DNA of 64,000 bases from Zeus faber (taxonomy: Eukaryota; Chordata; Actinopteri; Zeiformes; Zeidae): NCBI GenBank assembly GCA_960531495.1, contig CAUIJY010000075.1, positions 1,612,001-1,676,000 of the forward strand, in the 5' to 3' direction. Below, piece by piece: positions 36,665-49,620 of the stretch. Under the pieces are notes generated by a model. The model was not told the origin of the DNA, did no database searches, and saw only the letters and a program-made list of their open reading frames with translations. Position numbers and translations under genes: made by a program. Position 1 is the first letter of the stretch; the number at the start of each line of letters is the position of its first letter.

Positions 36665-37436
36665 ATATGTAAATCTTTCAATCTTTCTTTCAATCTTTCT
36701 TTCTTTCAATCTTTCTTTCAATCTTTCTTTCAATCTTTCTTTCATTCTTTCTATCAGTCTTTCAATCTTTCTTTCAATCTTTCTTTCAATCTTTCTTTTT
36801 TTCAATCTTTCTTTCATTCTTTCTTTCAATCTTTCTTTCAATCTTTCAATCTTTCTTTCAATATTTCTTTCAATCTTTCTTACTTTCAATCTTTATTTCT
36901 TTAAATCTTTCTTTCAATCTTTCTTTCAAACTTTCAATCATTATTTAAATCTTTCAATCTTTCAATCTTTCTTTCAATATTTCTTTCAATCTTTCTTTCT
37001 TTCAATCTTTCTTTCAATATTTCTTTCATTCCTTCTTTCAATCTTTCTTTCAATTTTTCTTTCAATCTTTCTTTTTTCAATCTTTCGTTCAATCTTTCTT
37101 TCATTCTTTCTTTCAATCTTTCTTACTTTCAATCTTTCTTTCTTTCATTACTTCTTTCAATCTTTCAATCTTTCTTTCAATCTTTCTTTCATTCTTTCTT
37201 TCAGTCTTTCAATCTTTCTTTCAAACATTCAATCTTTCTTTCAATCTTTCAATCTTTCAATCTTTCTTTCAATCTTTCAATATTTCTTTCATTCTATCTT
37301 TCAATATTTCAATCTTTCAATCTTCTTTTCATTCTTCTTTCAATCTTTCAATCTTTCTTTCATTCTTTCTTTCAATCTTTCTTACTTTCAATTTTTCTAT
37401 CTTTCAATATTTCTTCCAATCTTTCAATCTTTCTTT
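36665..37436. repeat. ~930-bp unit in S1, cut at 772 bp
   Basis: ATATGTAAATC at 36665; equals U4 (33187-33958) in length and order, with small changes such as TTTCTATCAGTC. Confidence 0.85.
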
Positions 37437-39280
37437 TGTTATTTCTTTCAATCTTTCTTTCTTTCAATCTTTCTTTCATCTATCTTTCAATCTTTCTTTA
37501 ATTCTTTCTTTCAATCTTTCTTTTTTCAATCTTTCTTGCAATCTTTCTTTCAATTGTTTAATCTATCAATCTTTCTTTCATTCTTTCTTTCAATATTTCA
37601 ATCTTCCAATCTTTCTTTCATTCTTTCTTTCAATCTTTCAATCTTGCTTTCATTCTTTCTTACTTTCAATTTTTCCATCTTTCAATATTTCTTCCAATCG
37701 TTCAATCTTTATTTCATTATTTCTTTCAATCTTTCTTTCTTTCAATCTTTCTTTCCAGCTTTTTTCAATCTTTCTTTCATTCTTTCTTTCAATCTTTCAA
37801 TATTTCTTTCATTCATTCTTTCAATCTTTCTTACTTTCAATTTTTCTATCTTTCATTATTTCTTTCAATCTTTTTTTTGTTATTTCTTTCAATCTTTATT
37901 TCTTTCAATCTTGCTTTCCATCTTTCTTGCAATCTTTCTTTCAATTGTTTAATCTTTCAATGTTTCTTTCATTCTTTCTTTCAGTCTTTCAATCTTTTTT
38001 TCATACTTTCTTTCATTCTTTCATTCAATCTTTCTGTCCGTCATTCTTTCTTTCAGTCTTTCTTTCAATCATTCAATCTTTCTTTCTTTCAATCTTTCTT
38101 TCAATCTTTGTTTCATTCTTTCTTTCAATCTTTCTTTCAATCTTTCTTTCTTTCTTTAAATCTTTCTTTCAATCTTTCTTTCAAACTTTCAATCTTTCTT
38201 TCAAACTTTCAATCTTTCTTTCAATCTTTCTTTCAATCTTTCAATCTTTCTTTCATTCTTTCTTTCAATATTTCAATCTTTCAATATTTCTTTCATTCTT
38301 TCTTGCAATCTTTCAATCTTTCTTTCATTCTTTCTTTCAATCTATCTTACTTTCAATCTTACTTTCTTTCATTCTTTCTTTCAATCTTTCTTTTGTTATT
38401 TCTTTCAATCTTTCTTTCTTTCCATCTTTCTTTCAATCTTTCTTTTTTCAATCTTTCTTGCAATCTTTCTTCCAATTGTATAATCTTTCAATCTTTCTTT
38501 CATTCTTTCTTTCAATCTTTCTGTCTGTCAATCTTTCTTTCAGTCTTTCTTTCAATCATTCAATCTTTCAATCTTTCCTTCAATATTTCTTTCTTTCAAT
38601 CTTTCTTTCAATCTTTCTTTCATTCTTTCCTTCAGTCGTTCAATCTTTATTTCAATCTTTCTTTTTTCAATCTTTCTTTCAATCTTTCTTTCAATCTTTC
38701 TTTCATTCTTTTCTTCAGTCGTTCAATCTTTCTTTCAATCTTTCTTTTTTTCAATCTTTCTTTCAATCTTTCTTTCATCCTTTCTTTCAATCTTTCGTTC
38801 AATATTTCTTTCAATCTTTCTTACTTTCAATCTTTCTTTGTTTAAATCTTTCATTCAATCTTTCTTTCAAACTTTCAATCATTATTTCAATCTTTCATTC
38901 TTTCCATCTTTCTTGCAATCTTTCTTTCAATTATTTAATCTTTCAATGTTTCTTTCATTCTTTCTTTCAGTCTTTCTGTCCGTCATTCTTTCTTTCAGTC
39001 TTTCTTTCTTTCAATCTTTCTTTAAATCTTTCTTTCATTCTTTATTTCAATCTTTGTTTCATTCTTTCATTCAATCTTTCTTTTAATCTTTCTTTCAATC
39101 TTTCTTTCTTTCTTTAAATATTTCTTTCAATCTTTCTTTCAAACTTTCAATCTTTATTTCAATCTTTCAATCTTTCTTTCAATATTTCAATCTTTCTTTC
39201 ATTCTTTCTTTCATTATTTCAATCTTTCAATATTTCTTTCATTCTTTCTTTCAATCTTTCTTACTTTCAATCTTTCTTTC

Positions 39281-40845
39281 AATCTGCCATTCATTCTTTC
39301 TTTCAGTCTTTCAATCTTTCTTTAAATCTTTTTTTCAATCTTTCTTTCAAACTTTCAATCTTTATTTCAATCTTTCAATCTTTCAATCTTTCTTTCAATC
39401 TTTCAATCTTTCTTTCATTCTTTCTTTCAATATTTCAATCTTTCAATCTTTCTTTCATTCTTTCTTTAAATCTTTCAATCTTTCTTTCATTCTTTCTTTC
39501 AATCTATCTTACTTTCAATCTTTCTTTCCGTCAATATTTCTTCCAATCGTTCAATCTTTCTTTCATTCTTTCTTTCAATCTTTCTTTTGTTATTTCTTTC
39601 AATCTTTCTTTCTTTCCATCTTTCTTTCAATCTTTCTTTAATTCTTTCTTTCAATCTTTCTTTTTTCAATCTTTCTTGCAATCTTCCTTTCAATTGGTTA
39701 ATCTTTCAATCTTTCTTTCATTCTTTCTTTCAATCTTTCTTTCATTCTTTCTTTCAGTCTTTCTTTCAATCATTCAATCTTTCAATCTTTCTTTCTTTCA
39801 ATCTTTCTTTAAATCTTTCTTTCATTCTTTATTTCAATCTTTGTTTCATTCTTTCTTTCAATCTTTCTTTCAATCTTTCTTTCAATCTTTCTTTCTTTAA
39901 ATCTTTCTTTCAATCTTTCTTTCAAACTTTCAATGTTTATTTCAATCTTTCAATCTTTCTTTCAATCTTTCTTTCAATCTTTCAATCTTTCTTTCATTCT
40001 TTCTTTCAATATTTCAATCTTTCAATATTTCTTTCATTCTTTCTTGCAATCTTTCAATCTTTCTTTCATTCTTTCTTTCAATCTTTCTTACTTTCAATCT
40101 TTCTTTCAATCTGCCATTCATTCTTTCTTTCAGTCTTTCAATCTTTCTTTAAATCTTTCTTTCAATCTTTCTTTCAAACTTTCAATCTTTATTTCAATCT
40201 TTCAATCTTTCAATCTTTCTTTCAATCTTTCAATCTTTCTTTCATTCTTTCTTTCAGTATTTCAATCTTTCAATCTTTCTTTCATTCTTTCTTTAAATCT
40301 TTCAATCTTTCTTTCATTCTTTCTTTCAATCTATCTTACTTTCAATCTTTCTTTCCGTCAATATTTCTTCCAATCGTTCAATCTTTCTTTCATTCTTTCT
40401 TTCAATCTTTCTCTTGTTATTTCTTTCAATCTTTCTTTCTTTCCATCTTTCTTTCAATCTTTCTTTAATTCTTTCTTTCAATCTTTCTTTTTTCAATCTT
40501 TCTTGCAATCTTTCTTTCAATTGTTTAATCTTTCAATCTTTCTTTCATTCTTTCTTTCAATCTTTCTTTCATTCTTTCTTTCAATCTTTCTTTCTGTCAA
40601 TCTTTCTTTCAGTCTTTCTTTCAATCATTCAATCTTTCAATTTTTCCTTCAATATTTCTTTCTTTCAATCTTTCTTTCAATCTTTCTTTCAATCTTTCTT
40701 TTTTCAATCTTTCTTTCAATCTTTCTTTCAATCTTTCGTTCAATATTTCTTTCAATCTTTCTTACTTTCAATCTATCTTTGTTTAAATCTTTCTTTCATC
40801 CTTTCTTTCAATCTTTCATTTTTTCAATCTTTCTTTCAATCTTTC
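39281..40845. repeat. Z pair in S2 (827-bp tandem)
   Basis: AATCTGCCATTC starts at 39281 and 40108, exactly 827 apart. Each unit has TTTCCGTCAATATTTC and TTCCAATCGTTC. Unit 1 carries the private CAATTGGTTAATC (39691) and unit 2 CAATTGTTTAATC. The pair recurs at 43143 and 56160. Confidence 0.85.
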
Positions 40846-41310
40846 TTTCAATCTTTCTTTCAATATTTCTTTCAATCTTTCTTTCTTTCAATCTTTCTTT
40901 CAATATTTCTTTCATTCTTTCTTTCAATTTTTCTTTCAATCTTTCTTTTTTCAATCTTTCGTTCAATCTTTCTTTCATTCTTTCTTTCAATCTTTCTTAC
41001 TTTCAATCTTTCTTTCTTTCATTACTTCTTTCAATCTTTCAATCTTTCTTTCAATCTTTCTTTCATTCTTTCTTTCAGTCTTTCAATCTTTCTTTCAAAC
41101 ATTCAATCTTTCTTTCAATCTTTCAATCTTTCAATCTTTCTTTCAATCTTTCAATATTTCTTTCATTCTATCTTTCAATATTTCAATCTTTCAATCTTCT
41201 TTTCATTCTTCTTTCAATCTTTCAATCTTTCTTTCATTCTTTCTTTCAATCTTTCTTACTTTCAATTTTTCTATCTTTCAATATTTCTTCCAATCTTTCA
41301 ATCTTTCTTT
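40846..41310. repeat. Short ~930-bp unit remnant in S2
   Basis: The sequence jumps from Z (TTTCATTTTTTCAATC near 40817) into the middle of a ~930-bp unit and follows it to the usual cut before TGTTATTTC. The matching place in S3 (44707) goes on into W instead. Confidence 0.75.
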
Positions 41311-43142
41311 TGTTATTTCTTTCAATCTTTCTTTCTTTCAATCTTTCTTTCATCTATCTTTCAATCTTTCTTTAATTCTTTCTTTCAATCTTTCTTTTTT
41401 CAATCTTTCTTGCAATCTTTCTTTCAATTGTTTAATCTATCAATCTTTCTTTCATTCTTTCTTTCAATATTTCAATCTTCCAATCTTTCTTTCATTCTTT
41501 CTTTCAATCTTTCAATCTTGCTTTCATTCTTTCTTACTTTCAATTTTTCCATCTTTCAATATTTCTTCCAATCGTTCAATCTTTATTTCATTATTTCTTT
41601 CAATCTTTCTTTCTTTCAATCTTTCTTTCCAGCTTTTTTCAATCTTTCTTTCATTCTTTCTTTCAATCTTTCAATATTTCTTTCATTCATTCTTTCAATC
41701 TTTCTTACTTTCAATTTTTCTATCTTTCATTATTTCTTTCAATCTTTTTTTTGTTATTTCTTTCAATCTTTATTTCTTTCAATCTTGCTTTCCATCTTTC
41801 TTGCAATCTTTCTTTCAATTGTTTAATCTTTCAATGTTTCTTTCATTCTTTCTTTCAGTCTTTCAATCTTTTTTTCATACTTTCTTTCATTCTTTCATTC
41901 AATCTTTCTGTCCGTCATTCTTTCTTTCAGTCTTTCTTTCAATCATTCAATCTTTCTTTCTTTCAATCTTTCTTTCAATCTTTGTTTCATTCTTTCTTTC
42001 AATCTTTCTTTCTTTCTTTAAATCTTTCTTTCAATCTTTCTTTCAAACTTTCAATCTTTCTTTCAAACTTTCAATCTTTCTTTCAATCTTTCTTTCAATC
42101 TTTCAATCTTTCTTTCATTCTTTCTTTCAATATTTCAATCTTTCAATATTTCTTTCATTCTTTCTTGCAATCTTTCAATCTTTCTTTCATTCTTTCTTTC
42201 AATCTATCTTACTTTCAATCTTACTTTCTTTCATTCTTTCTTTCAATCTTTCTTTTGTTATTTCTTTCAATCTTTCTTTCTTTCCATCTTTCTTTCAATC
42301 TTTCTTTTTTCAATCTTTCTTGCAATCTTTCTTCCAATTGTTTAATCTTTCAATCTTTCTTTCATTCTTTCTTTCAATCTTTCTGTCTGTCAATCTTTCT
42401 TTCAGTCTTTCTTTCAATCATTCAATCTTTCAATCTTTCCTTCAATATTTCTTTCTTTCAATCTTTCTTTCAATCTTTCTTTCATTCTTTCCTTCAGTCG
42501 TTCAATCTTTATTTCAATCTTTCTTTTTTCAATCTTTCTTTCAATCTTTCTTTCAATCTTTCTTTCATTCTTTTCTTCAGTCGTTCAATCTTTCTTTCAA
42601 TCTTTCTTTTTTTCAATCTTTCTTTCAATCTTTCTTTCATCCTTTCTTTCAATCTTTCGTTCAATATTTCTTTCAATCTTTCTTACTTTCAATCTTTCTT
42701 TGTTTAAATCTTTCATTCAATCTTTCTTTCAAACTTTCAATCATTATTTCAATCTTTCATTCTTTCCATCTTTCTTGCAATCTTTCTTTCAATTATTTAA
42801 TCTTTCAATGTTTCTTTCATTCTTTCTTTCAGTCTTTCTGTCCGTCATTCTTTCTTTCAGTCTTTCTTTCTTTCAATCTTTCTTTAAATCTTTCTTTCAT
42901 TCTTTATTTCAATCTTTGTTTCATTCTTTCATTCAATCTTTCTTTTAATCTTTCTTTCAATCTTTCTTTCTTTCTTTAAATATTTCTTTCAATCTTTCTT
43001 TCAAACTTTCAATCTTTATTTCAATCTTTCAATCTTTCTTTCAATATTTCAATCTTTCTTTCATTCTTTCTTTCATTATTTCAATCTTTCAATATTTCTT
43101 TCATTCTTTCTTTCAATCTTTCTTACTTTCAATCTTTCTTTC
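41311..43142. repeat. Y block in S3
   Basis: Same tag order as 37437-39280, but 12 bases shorter: one TTTCTTTCAATC monomer is missing near 42006. Contains TTTCCAGCTTTTTTC, CTGTCCGTCATTC, TCTGTCTGTCAATC and several CAATTG words. Confidence 0.8.
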
Positions 43143-44707
43143 AATCTGCCATTCATTCTTTCTTTCAGTCTTTCAATCTTTCTTTAAATCTTTTTTTCAA
43201 TCTTTCTTTCAAACTTTCAATCTTTATTTCAATCTTTCAATCTTTCAATCTTTCTTTCAATCTTTCAATCTTTCTTTCATTCTTTCTTTCAATATTTCAA
43301 TCTTTCAATCTTTCTTTCATTCTTTCTTTAAATCTTTCAATCTTTCTTTCATTCTTTCTTTCAATCTATCTTACTTTCAATCTTTCTTTCCGTCAATATT
43401 TCTTCCAATCGTTCAATCTTTCTTTCATTCTTTCTTTCAATCTTTCTTTTGTTATTTCTTTCAATCTTTCTTTCTTTCCATCTTTCTTTCAATCTTTCTT
43501 TAATTCTTTCTTTCAATCTTTCTTTTTTCAATCTTTCTTGCAATCTTCCTTTCAATTGGTTAATCTTTCAATCTTTCTTTCATTCTTTCTTTCAATCTTT
43601 CTTTCATTCTTTCTTTCAGTCTTTCTTTCAATCATTCAATCTTTCAATCTTTCTTTCTTTCAATCTTTCTTTAAATCTTTCTTTCATTCTTTATTTCAAT
43701 CTTTGTTTCATTCTTTCTTTCAATCTTTCTTTCAATCTTTCTTTCAATCTTTCTTTCTTTAAATCTTTCTTTCAATCTTTCTTTCAAACTTTCAATGTTT
43801 ATTTCAATCTTTCAATCTTTCTTTCAATCTTTCTTTCAATCTTTCAATCTTTCTTTCATTCTTTCTTTCAATATTTCAATCTTTCAATATTTCTTTCATT
43901 CTTTCTTGCAATCTTTCAATCTTTCTTTCATTCTTTCTTTCAATCTTTCTTACTTTCAATCTTTCTTTCAATCTGCCATTCATTCTTTCTTTCAGTCTTT
44001 CAATCTTTCTTTAAATCTTTCTTTCAATCTTTCTTTCAAACTTTCAATCTTTATTTCAATCTTTCAATCTTTCAATCTTTCTTTCAATCTTTCAATCTTT
44101 CTTTCATTCTTTCTTTCAGTATTTCAATCTTTCAATCTTTCTTTCATTCTTTCTTTAAATCTTTCAATCTTTCTTTCATTCTTTCTTTCAATCTATCTTA
44201 CTTTCAATCTTTCTTTCCGTCAATATTTCTTCCAATCGTTCAATCTTTCTTTCATTCTTTCTTTCAATCTTTCTCTTGTTATTTCTTTCAATCTTTCTTT
44301 CTTTCCATCTTTCTTTCAATCTTTCTTTAATTCTTTCTTTCAATCTTTCTTTTTTCAATCTTTCTTGCAATCTTTCTTTCAATTGTTTAATCTTTCAATC
44401 TTTCTTTCATTCTTTCTTTCAATCTTTCTTTCATTCTTTCTTTCAATCTTTCTTTCTGTCAATCTTTCTTTCAGTCTTTCTTTCAATCATTCAATCTTTC
44501 AATTTTTCCTTCAATATTTCTTTCTTTCAATCTTTCTTTCAATCTTTCTTTCAATCTTTCTTTTTTCAATCTTTCTTTCAATCTTTCTTTCAATCTTTCG
44601 TTCAATATTTCTTTCAATCTTTCTTACTTTCAATCTATCTTTGTTTAAATCTTTCTTTCATCCTTTCTTTCAATCTTTCATTTTTTCAATCTTTCTTTCA
44701 ATCTTTC
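43143..44707. repeat. Z pair in S3 (827-bp tandem)
   Basis: AATCTGCCATTC at 43143 and 43970, again exactly 827 apart. The first unit carries CAATTGGTTAATC (43553). It lies 3,862 from the S2 pair and 13,017 from the S4 pair. Confidence 0.85.
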
Positions 44708-45276
44708 ATTCTTTCTTTCAATCTTTCAATCGTTCTTTCTTTCAATATTTCTTTCAATCTTTCTTACTTTCAATCTATCTTTGTTTAAATCTTTCTTTCA
44801 ATCTTTCTTTCAAACTTCAATCATTATTTCAATATTTAATTCTTTCAATCTTTCTTTCAATCTTTCTTTCAATCTTTCAATCTTTCTTTCAATCTTTCTT
44901 TCATCCTTTTTTCAATCTTTCGTTCAATATGTCTTTCAATCTTTCTTACGTTCAATCTTTCTTTGTTTAAATCTTTCTTTCAATCTTTCTTTCAATCTTT
45001 CTTTAATTCTTTCCTTCAGTCGTTCAATCTTTCTTTCAATGTTTCTTTTTTTCAATCTTTCTTTCAATCTTTCTTTCATCCTTTCTTTCAATCTTTCGTT
45101 CAATATTTCTTTCAATCTTTCTTACTTTCAATCTTTCTTTGTTTAAATCATTCTTTCAATCTTTCTTTCAATCTTTCTTTCAATCTTTCAATCTTTCTTT
45201 CAATCTTTCTTTCATCCTTTCTTTCAATCTTTCGTTCAATATTTCTTTCAATCTTTCTTACTTTCAATCTTTCTTT
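44708..45276. repeat. W lead-in in S3
   Basis: Holds the contracted CAAACTTCAATCATTATT word near 44812, CAATATGTCTTTC, TTCTTACGTTC and GTTTAAATC words. The contracted word links it to D1 (196, 780, 1049). It is repeated at 57725-58281 at an offset of 13,017, with a further 12 bases missing toward the right end. Confidence 0.8.
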
Positions 45277-46768
45277 GTTTAAATCTTTCTTTCAATCTTT
45301 CTTTCAAACTTTCAATCATTATTTCAATCTTTCATTCTTTCCATCTTTCTTGCAATCTTTCTTTCAATTGTTTAATCTTTCAATCTTTTTTTCAATCTTT
45401 CTCTCATTCTTTCTTTCAATCTTTCTGTCCGTCATTCTTTCTTTCAGTCTTTCTTTCAATCATTCAATCTTTCAATCTTTCTTTCTTTCAATCTTTCTTT
45501 TAATCTTTCTTTCATTCTTTATTTCAATCTTTGTTTCATTCTTTCTTTCAATCTTTCTTTCAATCTTTCTTTCAATCTTTCTTTCTTTCTTTCAAACTTT
45601 CAATCTTTATTTCAATCTTTCTTTCAATCTTTCTTTCAATCTTTCAATCTTTCTTTCAAACTTTCAATCTTTATTTCAATCTTTCAATCTTTCAATCTTT
45701 CTTTCAATCTTTCAATCTTTCTTTCATTCTTTCTTTCAATATTTCAATCTTTCAATATTTCTTTCATTCTTTCTTGCAATCTTTCTTTCAATCTGCATTT
45801 CATTTTTTCTTTCAGTCTTTCAATCTTTCTTTAAATCTTTCTTTCAATCTTTCTTTCAAACTTTCAATTTTTATTTCAATCTTTCAATCTTTCTTTCAAT
45901 CTTTCAATCTTTCTTTCATTCTTTCTTTCAATATTTCAATCTTTCAATCTTTCTTTCAATCTTTCTTTCATCCTTTCTTTCAATCTTTCGTTCAATATTT
46001 CTTTCAATCTTTCTTACTTTCAATCTTTCTTTGTTTAAATCATTCTTTCAATCTTTCTTTCAATCTTTCTTTCAATCTTTCTTTCAATTTTTCTTTCATC
46101 CTTTCTTCCAATCTTTCGTTCAATATTTCTTTCAATCTTTCTTTCTTTCAATCTTTCTTTGTTTAAATCTTTCTTTCAATCTTTCTTTCAAACTTTCAAT
46201 CATTATTTCAATCTTTCATTCTTTCCATCTTTCTTGCAATCTTTCTTTCAATTGTTTAATCTTTCAATGTTTCTTTCATTCTTTCTTTCAGTCTATCAAT
46301 CTTTTTTTCAATCTTTCTTTCATTCTTTCTTTCAATCTTTCTTTCAAACTTTCAATCTTTATTTCAATCTTTCAATCTTTCAATCTTTCTTTCAATCTTT
46401 CAATCTTTCTTTCATTCTTTCTTTCAATATTTCAATCTTTCAATCTTTCTTTCATTCATTCTTTAAATCTTTCAATCTTTCTTTCATTCTTTCTTTCAAT
46501 CTATCTTACTTTCAATCTATCTTTCTTTCAATATTTCTTCCAATCGTTCAATCTTTCTTTCATTCTTTCTTTCAATCTTTCTTTTGTTAATTCTTTCAAT
46601 CTTTCTTTCAATATTTCTTTCAATCTTTCTTTCTTTAAATCTTTCTTTCAATCTTTCTTTCAATCTTTCTTTCAATCTTTCAATCTTTCTTTCAATCTTT
46701 CTTTCATCCTTTCTTTCAATCTTTCGTTCAATATTTCTTTCAATCTTTCTTACTTTCAATCTTTCTTT
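45277..46768. repeat. W unit 1 in S3 (1,492 bp)
   Basis: From GTTTAAATC at 45277 to the same tag at 46769. Contains TTGCAATC, CAATTGTTTAATC, TTTCTCTCATTC, CTGTCCGTCATTC, TTTGTTTCATTC and CATCCTTTCTTCCAATC. The S4 counterpart is 20 bases shorter (1,472). Confidence 0.82.
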
Positions 46769-48150
46769 GTTTAAATCTTTCTTTCAATCTTTCTTTCAAA
46801 CTTTCAATCATTATTTCAATCTTTCATTCTTTCCATCTTTCTTGCAATCTTTCTTTCAATTGTTTAATCTTTCAATCTTTTTTTCAATCTTTCTCTCATT
46901 CTTTCTTTCAATCTTTCTGTCCGTCATTCTTTCTTTCAGTCTTTCTTTCAATCATTCAATCTTTCAATCTTTCTTTCTTTCAATCTTTCTTTTAATCTTT
47001 CTTTCATTCTTTATTTCAATCTTTGTTTCATTCTTTCTTTCAATCTTTCTTTCAATCTTTCTTTCAATCTTTCTTTCTTTCTTTCAAACTTTCAATCTTT
47101 ATTTCAATCTTTCTTTCAATCTTTCTTTCAATCTTTCAATCTTTCTTTCAAACTTTCAATCTTTATTTCAATCTTTCAATCTTTCAATCTTTCTTTCAAT
47201 CTTTCAATCTTTCTTTCATTCTTTCTTTCAATATTTCAATCTTTCAATATTTCTTTCATTCTTTCTTGCAATCTTTCTTTCAATCTGCCTTTCATTTTTT
47301 CTTTCAGTCTTTCAATCTTTCTTTAAATCTTTCTTTCAATCTTTCTTTCAAACTTTCAATTTTTATTTCAATCTTTCAATCTTTCAATCTTTCTTTCAAT
47401 CTTTCAATCTTTCTTTCATTCTTTCTTTCAATATTTCAATCTTTCAATCTTTCTTTCAATCTTTCTTTCATCCTTTCTTTCAATCTTTCGTTCAATATTT
47501 CTTTCAATCTTTCTTACTTTCAATCTTTCTTTGTTTAAATCATTCTTTCAATCTTTCTTTCAATCTTTCTTTCAATCTTTCTTTCAATTTTTCTTTCATC
47601 CTTTCTTCCAATCTTTCGTTCAATATTTCTTTCAATCTTTCTTTCTTTCAATCTTTCTTTGTTTAAATCTTTCTTTCAATCTTTCTTTCAAACTTTCAAT
47701 CATTATTTCAATCTTTCATTCTTTCCATCTTTCTTGCAATCTTTCTTTCAATTGTTTAATCTTTCAATGTTTCTTTCATTCTTTCTTTCAGTCTATCAAT
47801 CTTTTTTTCAATCTTTCTTTCATTCTTTCTTTCAATCTTTCTTTCAAACTTTCAATCTTTATTTCAATCTTTCAATCTTTCAATCTTTCTTTCAATCTTT
47901 CAATCTTTCTTTCATTCTTTCTTTCAATATTTCAATCTTTCAATCTTTCTTTCATTCATTCTTTAAATCTTTCAATCTTTCTTTCATTCTTTCTTTCAAT
48001 CTATCTTACTTTCAATCTATCTTTCTTTCAATATTTCTTCCAATCGTTCAATCTTTCTTTCATTCTTTCTTTCAATCTTTCTTTTGTTAATTCTTTCAAT
48101 CTTTCTTTCAATATTTCTTTCAATCTTTCTTTCTTTAAATCTTTCTTTCA
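46769..48150. repeat. W unit 2 in S3
   Basis: Repeats W unit 1 at offsets of 1,492 to 1,500. Differences include AATCTGCCTTTC here against AATCTGCATTTC in unit 1. Near 48150 the sequence passes to the next module through AAACTTTCAATCATTATT. Confidence 0.8.
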
Positions 48151-48560
48151 ATCTTTCTTTCAAACTTTCAATCATTATTTCAATCTTTCATTCTTTCCAT
48201 CTTTCTTGCAATCTTTCTTTCAATTGTTTAATCTTTCAATGTTTCTTTCATTCTTTCTTTCAGTCTATCAATCTTTTTTTCAATCTTTCTTTCATTCTTT
48301 CTTTAAATCTTTCTGTCCGTCATTCTTTCTTTCAGTCTTTCTTTCAATCATTTAATCTTTCAATCTTTCTGTCTTTCAATCTTTCTTTCAATCTTTCTTT
48401 CATTCTTTATTTCAATCTTTGTTTCATTTTTTCTTTCAATCTTTCTTTCAATCTTTCTTTCAATCTTTCTTTCTTTCTTTAAATCTTTCTTTCAATCTGC
48501 CTTTCATTCTTTCTTTCAGTCTTTCAATCTTTCTTTAAATCTTTCTTTCAATCTTTCTTT
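48151..48560. repeat. W-to-X bridge in S3
   Basis: Contains TTGCAATC, CAATTGTTTAATC, TCTGTCCGTCATTC, TTTAATCTTTC and AATCTGCCTTTC. A similar bridge precedes XA at 27.65-28.05 kb and at 61.13-61.52 kb. Confidence 0.65.
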
Positions 48561-49620
48561 CAAACTTTCAATCTTTATTTCAAACTTTCAATCTTTATTT
48601 CAATCTTTCAATCTTTCAATCTTTCTTTCAATCTTTCAATTTTTCTTTCATTCTTTCTTTCAATATTTCAATCTTTCATTCTTTCTTTCATTCTTTCTTT
48701 AAATCTTTCAATCTTTCTTTCATTCTTTCTTTCAATCTATCTTACTTTCAATCTTTCTTTCTTTCAATATTTCTTCCAATCGTTCAATCTTTCTTTCATT
48801 CTTTCTTTCAATCTTTATTTTGTTATTTCTTTCAATCTTTCTTTCTTTCCATCTTTCTTTCAATCTTTCTTTTATTCTTTCTTTCAATCTTTCTTTTTTC
48901 AATCTTTCTTGCAATCTTTCTTTCAATTGTTTAATCGTTCAATCTTTCTTTCATTCTTTCTTTCATTCTTTCTTTCAATCTTTCTGTCTGTCAATCTGTC
49001 TTTCAGTCTTTCTTTCAATCATTCAATCTTTCAATCTTTCCTTCAATATTTCTTTCTTTCAATCTTTCTTTCAATCTTTCTTTCAAACTTTCAATCTTTA
49101 TTTCAAACTTTCAATCTTTATTTCAATCTTTCAATCTTTCAATCTTTCTTTCAATCTTTCAATCTTTCTTTCATTCTTTCTTTCAATATTTCAATCTTTC
49201 ATTCTTTCTTTCATTCTTTCTTTAAATCTTTCAATCTTTCTTTCATTCTTTCTTTCAATCTATCTTACTTTCAATCTTTCTTTCTTTCAATATTTCTTCC
49301 AATCGTTCAATCTTTCTTTCATTCTTTCTTTCAATCTTTATTTTGTTATTTCTTTCAATCTTTCTTTCTTTCCATCTTTCTTTCAATCTTTCTTTTATTC
49401 TTTCTTTCAATCTTTCTTTTTTCAATCTTTCTTGCAATCTTTCTTTCAATTGTTTAATCGTTCAATCTTTCTTTCATTCTTTCTTTCAATCTTTCTTTCA
49501 TTCTTTCTTTCAATCTTTCTGTCTGTCAATCTGTCTTTCAGTCTTTCTTTCAATCATTCAATCTTTCAATCTTTCCTTCAATATTTCTTTCTTTCAATCT
49601 TTCTTTCAATCTTTCTTTCA
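48561..49620. repeat. XA pair in S3 (523-bp tandem)
   Basis: CAAACTT at 48561 and 49084 are 523 apart, 12 fewer than in S0 and S4, because one TTTCAATCTTTC-length step is missing near 48960. Confidence 0.8.

Larger units (their letters stand above)
33959..37436. repeat. Segment S1 (3,478 bp)
   Basis: A Y block (about 33959-35800) is followed directly by a partial and a near-complete ~930-bp unit, without the Z pair. Tags from about 32.5 to 39 kb repeat with a constant offset of 3,478, so S1 is one period of a simple tandem duplication. Y tags include TTTAATCTATCAATC, TTTCCAGCTTTTTTC (near 34275) and CTGTCCGTCATTC. Confidence 0.85.
37437..41310. repeat. Segment S2 (3,874 bp)
   Basis: Y block (37437-39280), Z pair (39281-40845), then only 466 bases of a ~930-bp unit before the next TGTTATTTC junction. 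Its period of 3,874 persists into S3 until about 44.7 kb (3,862 after one 12-base difference). A private CAATTGTATAATC word occurs near 38476. Confidence 0.85.
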
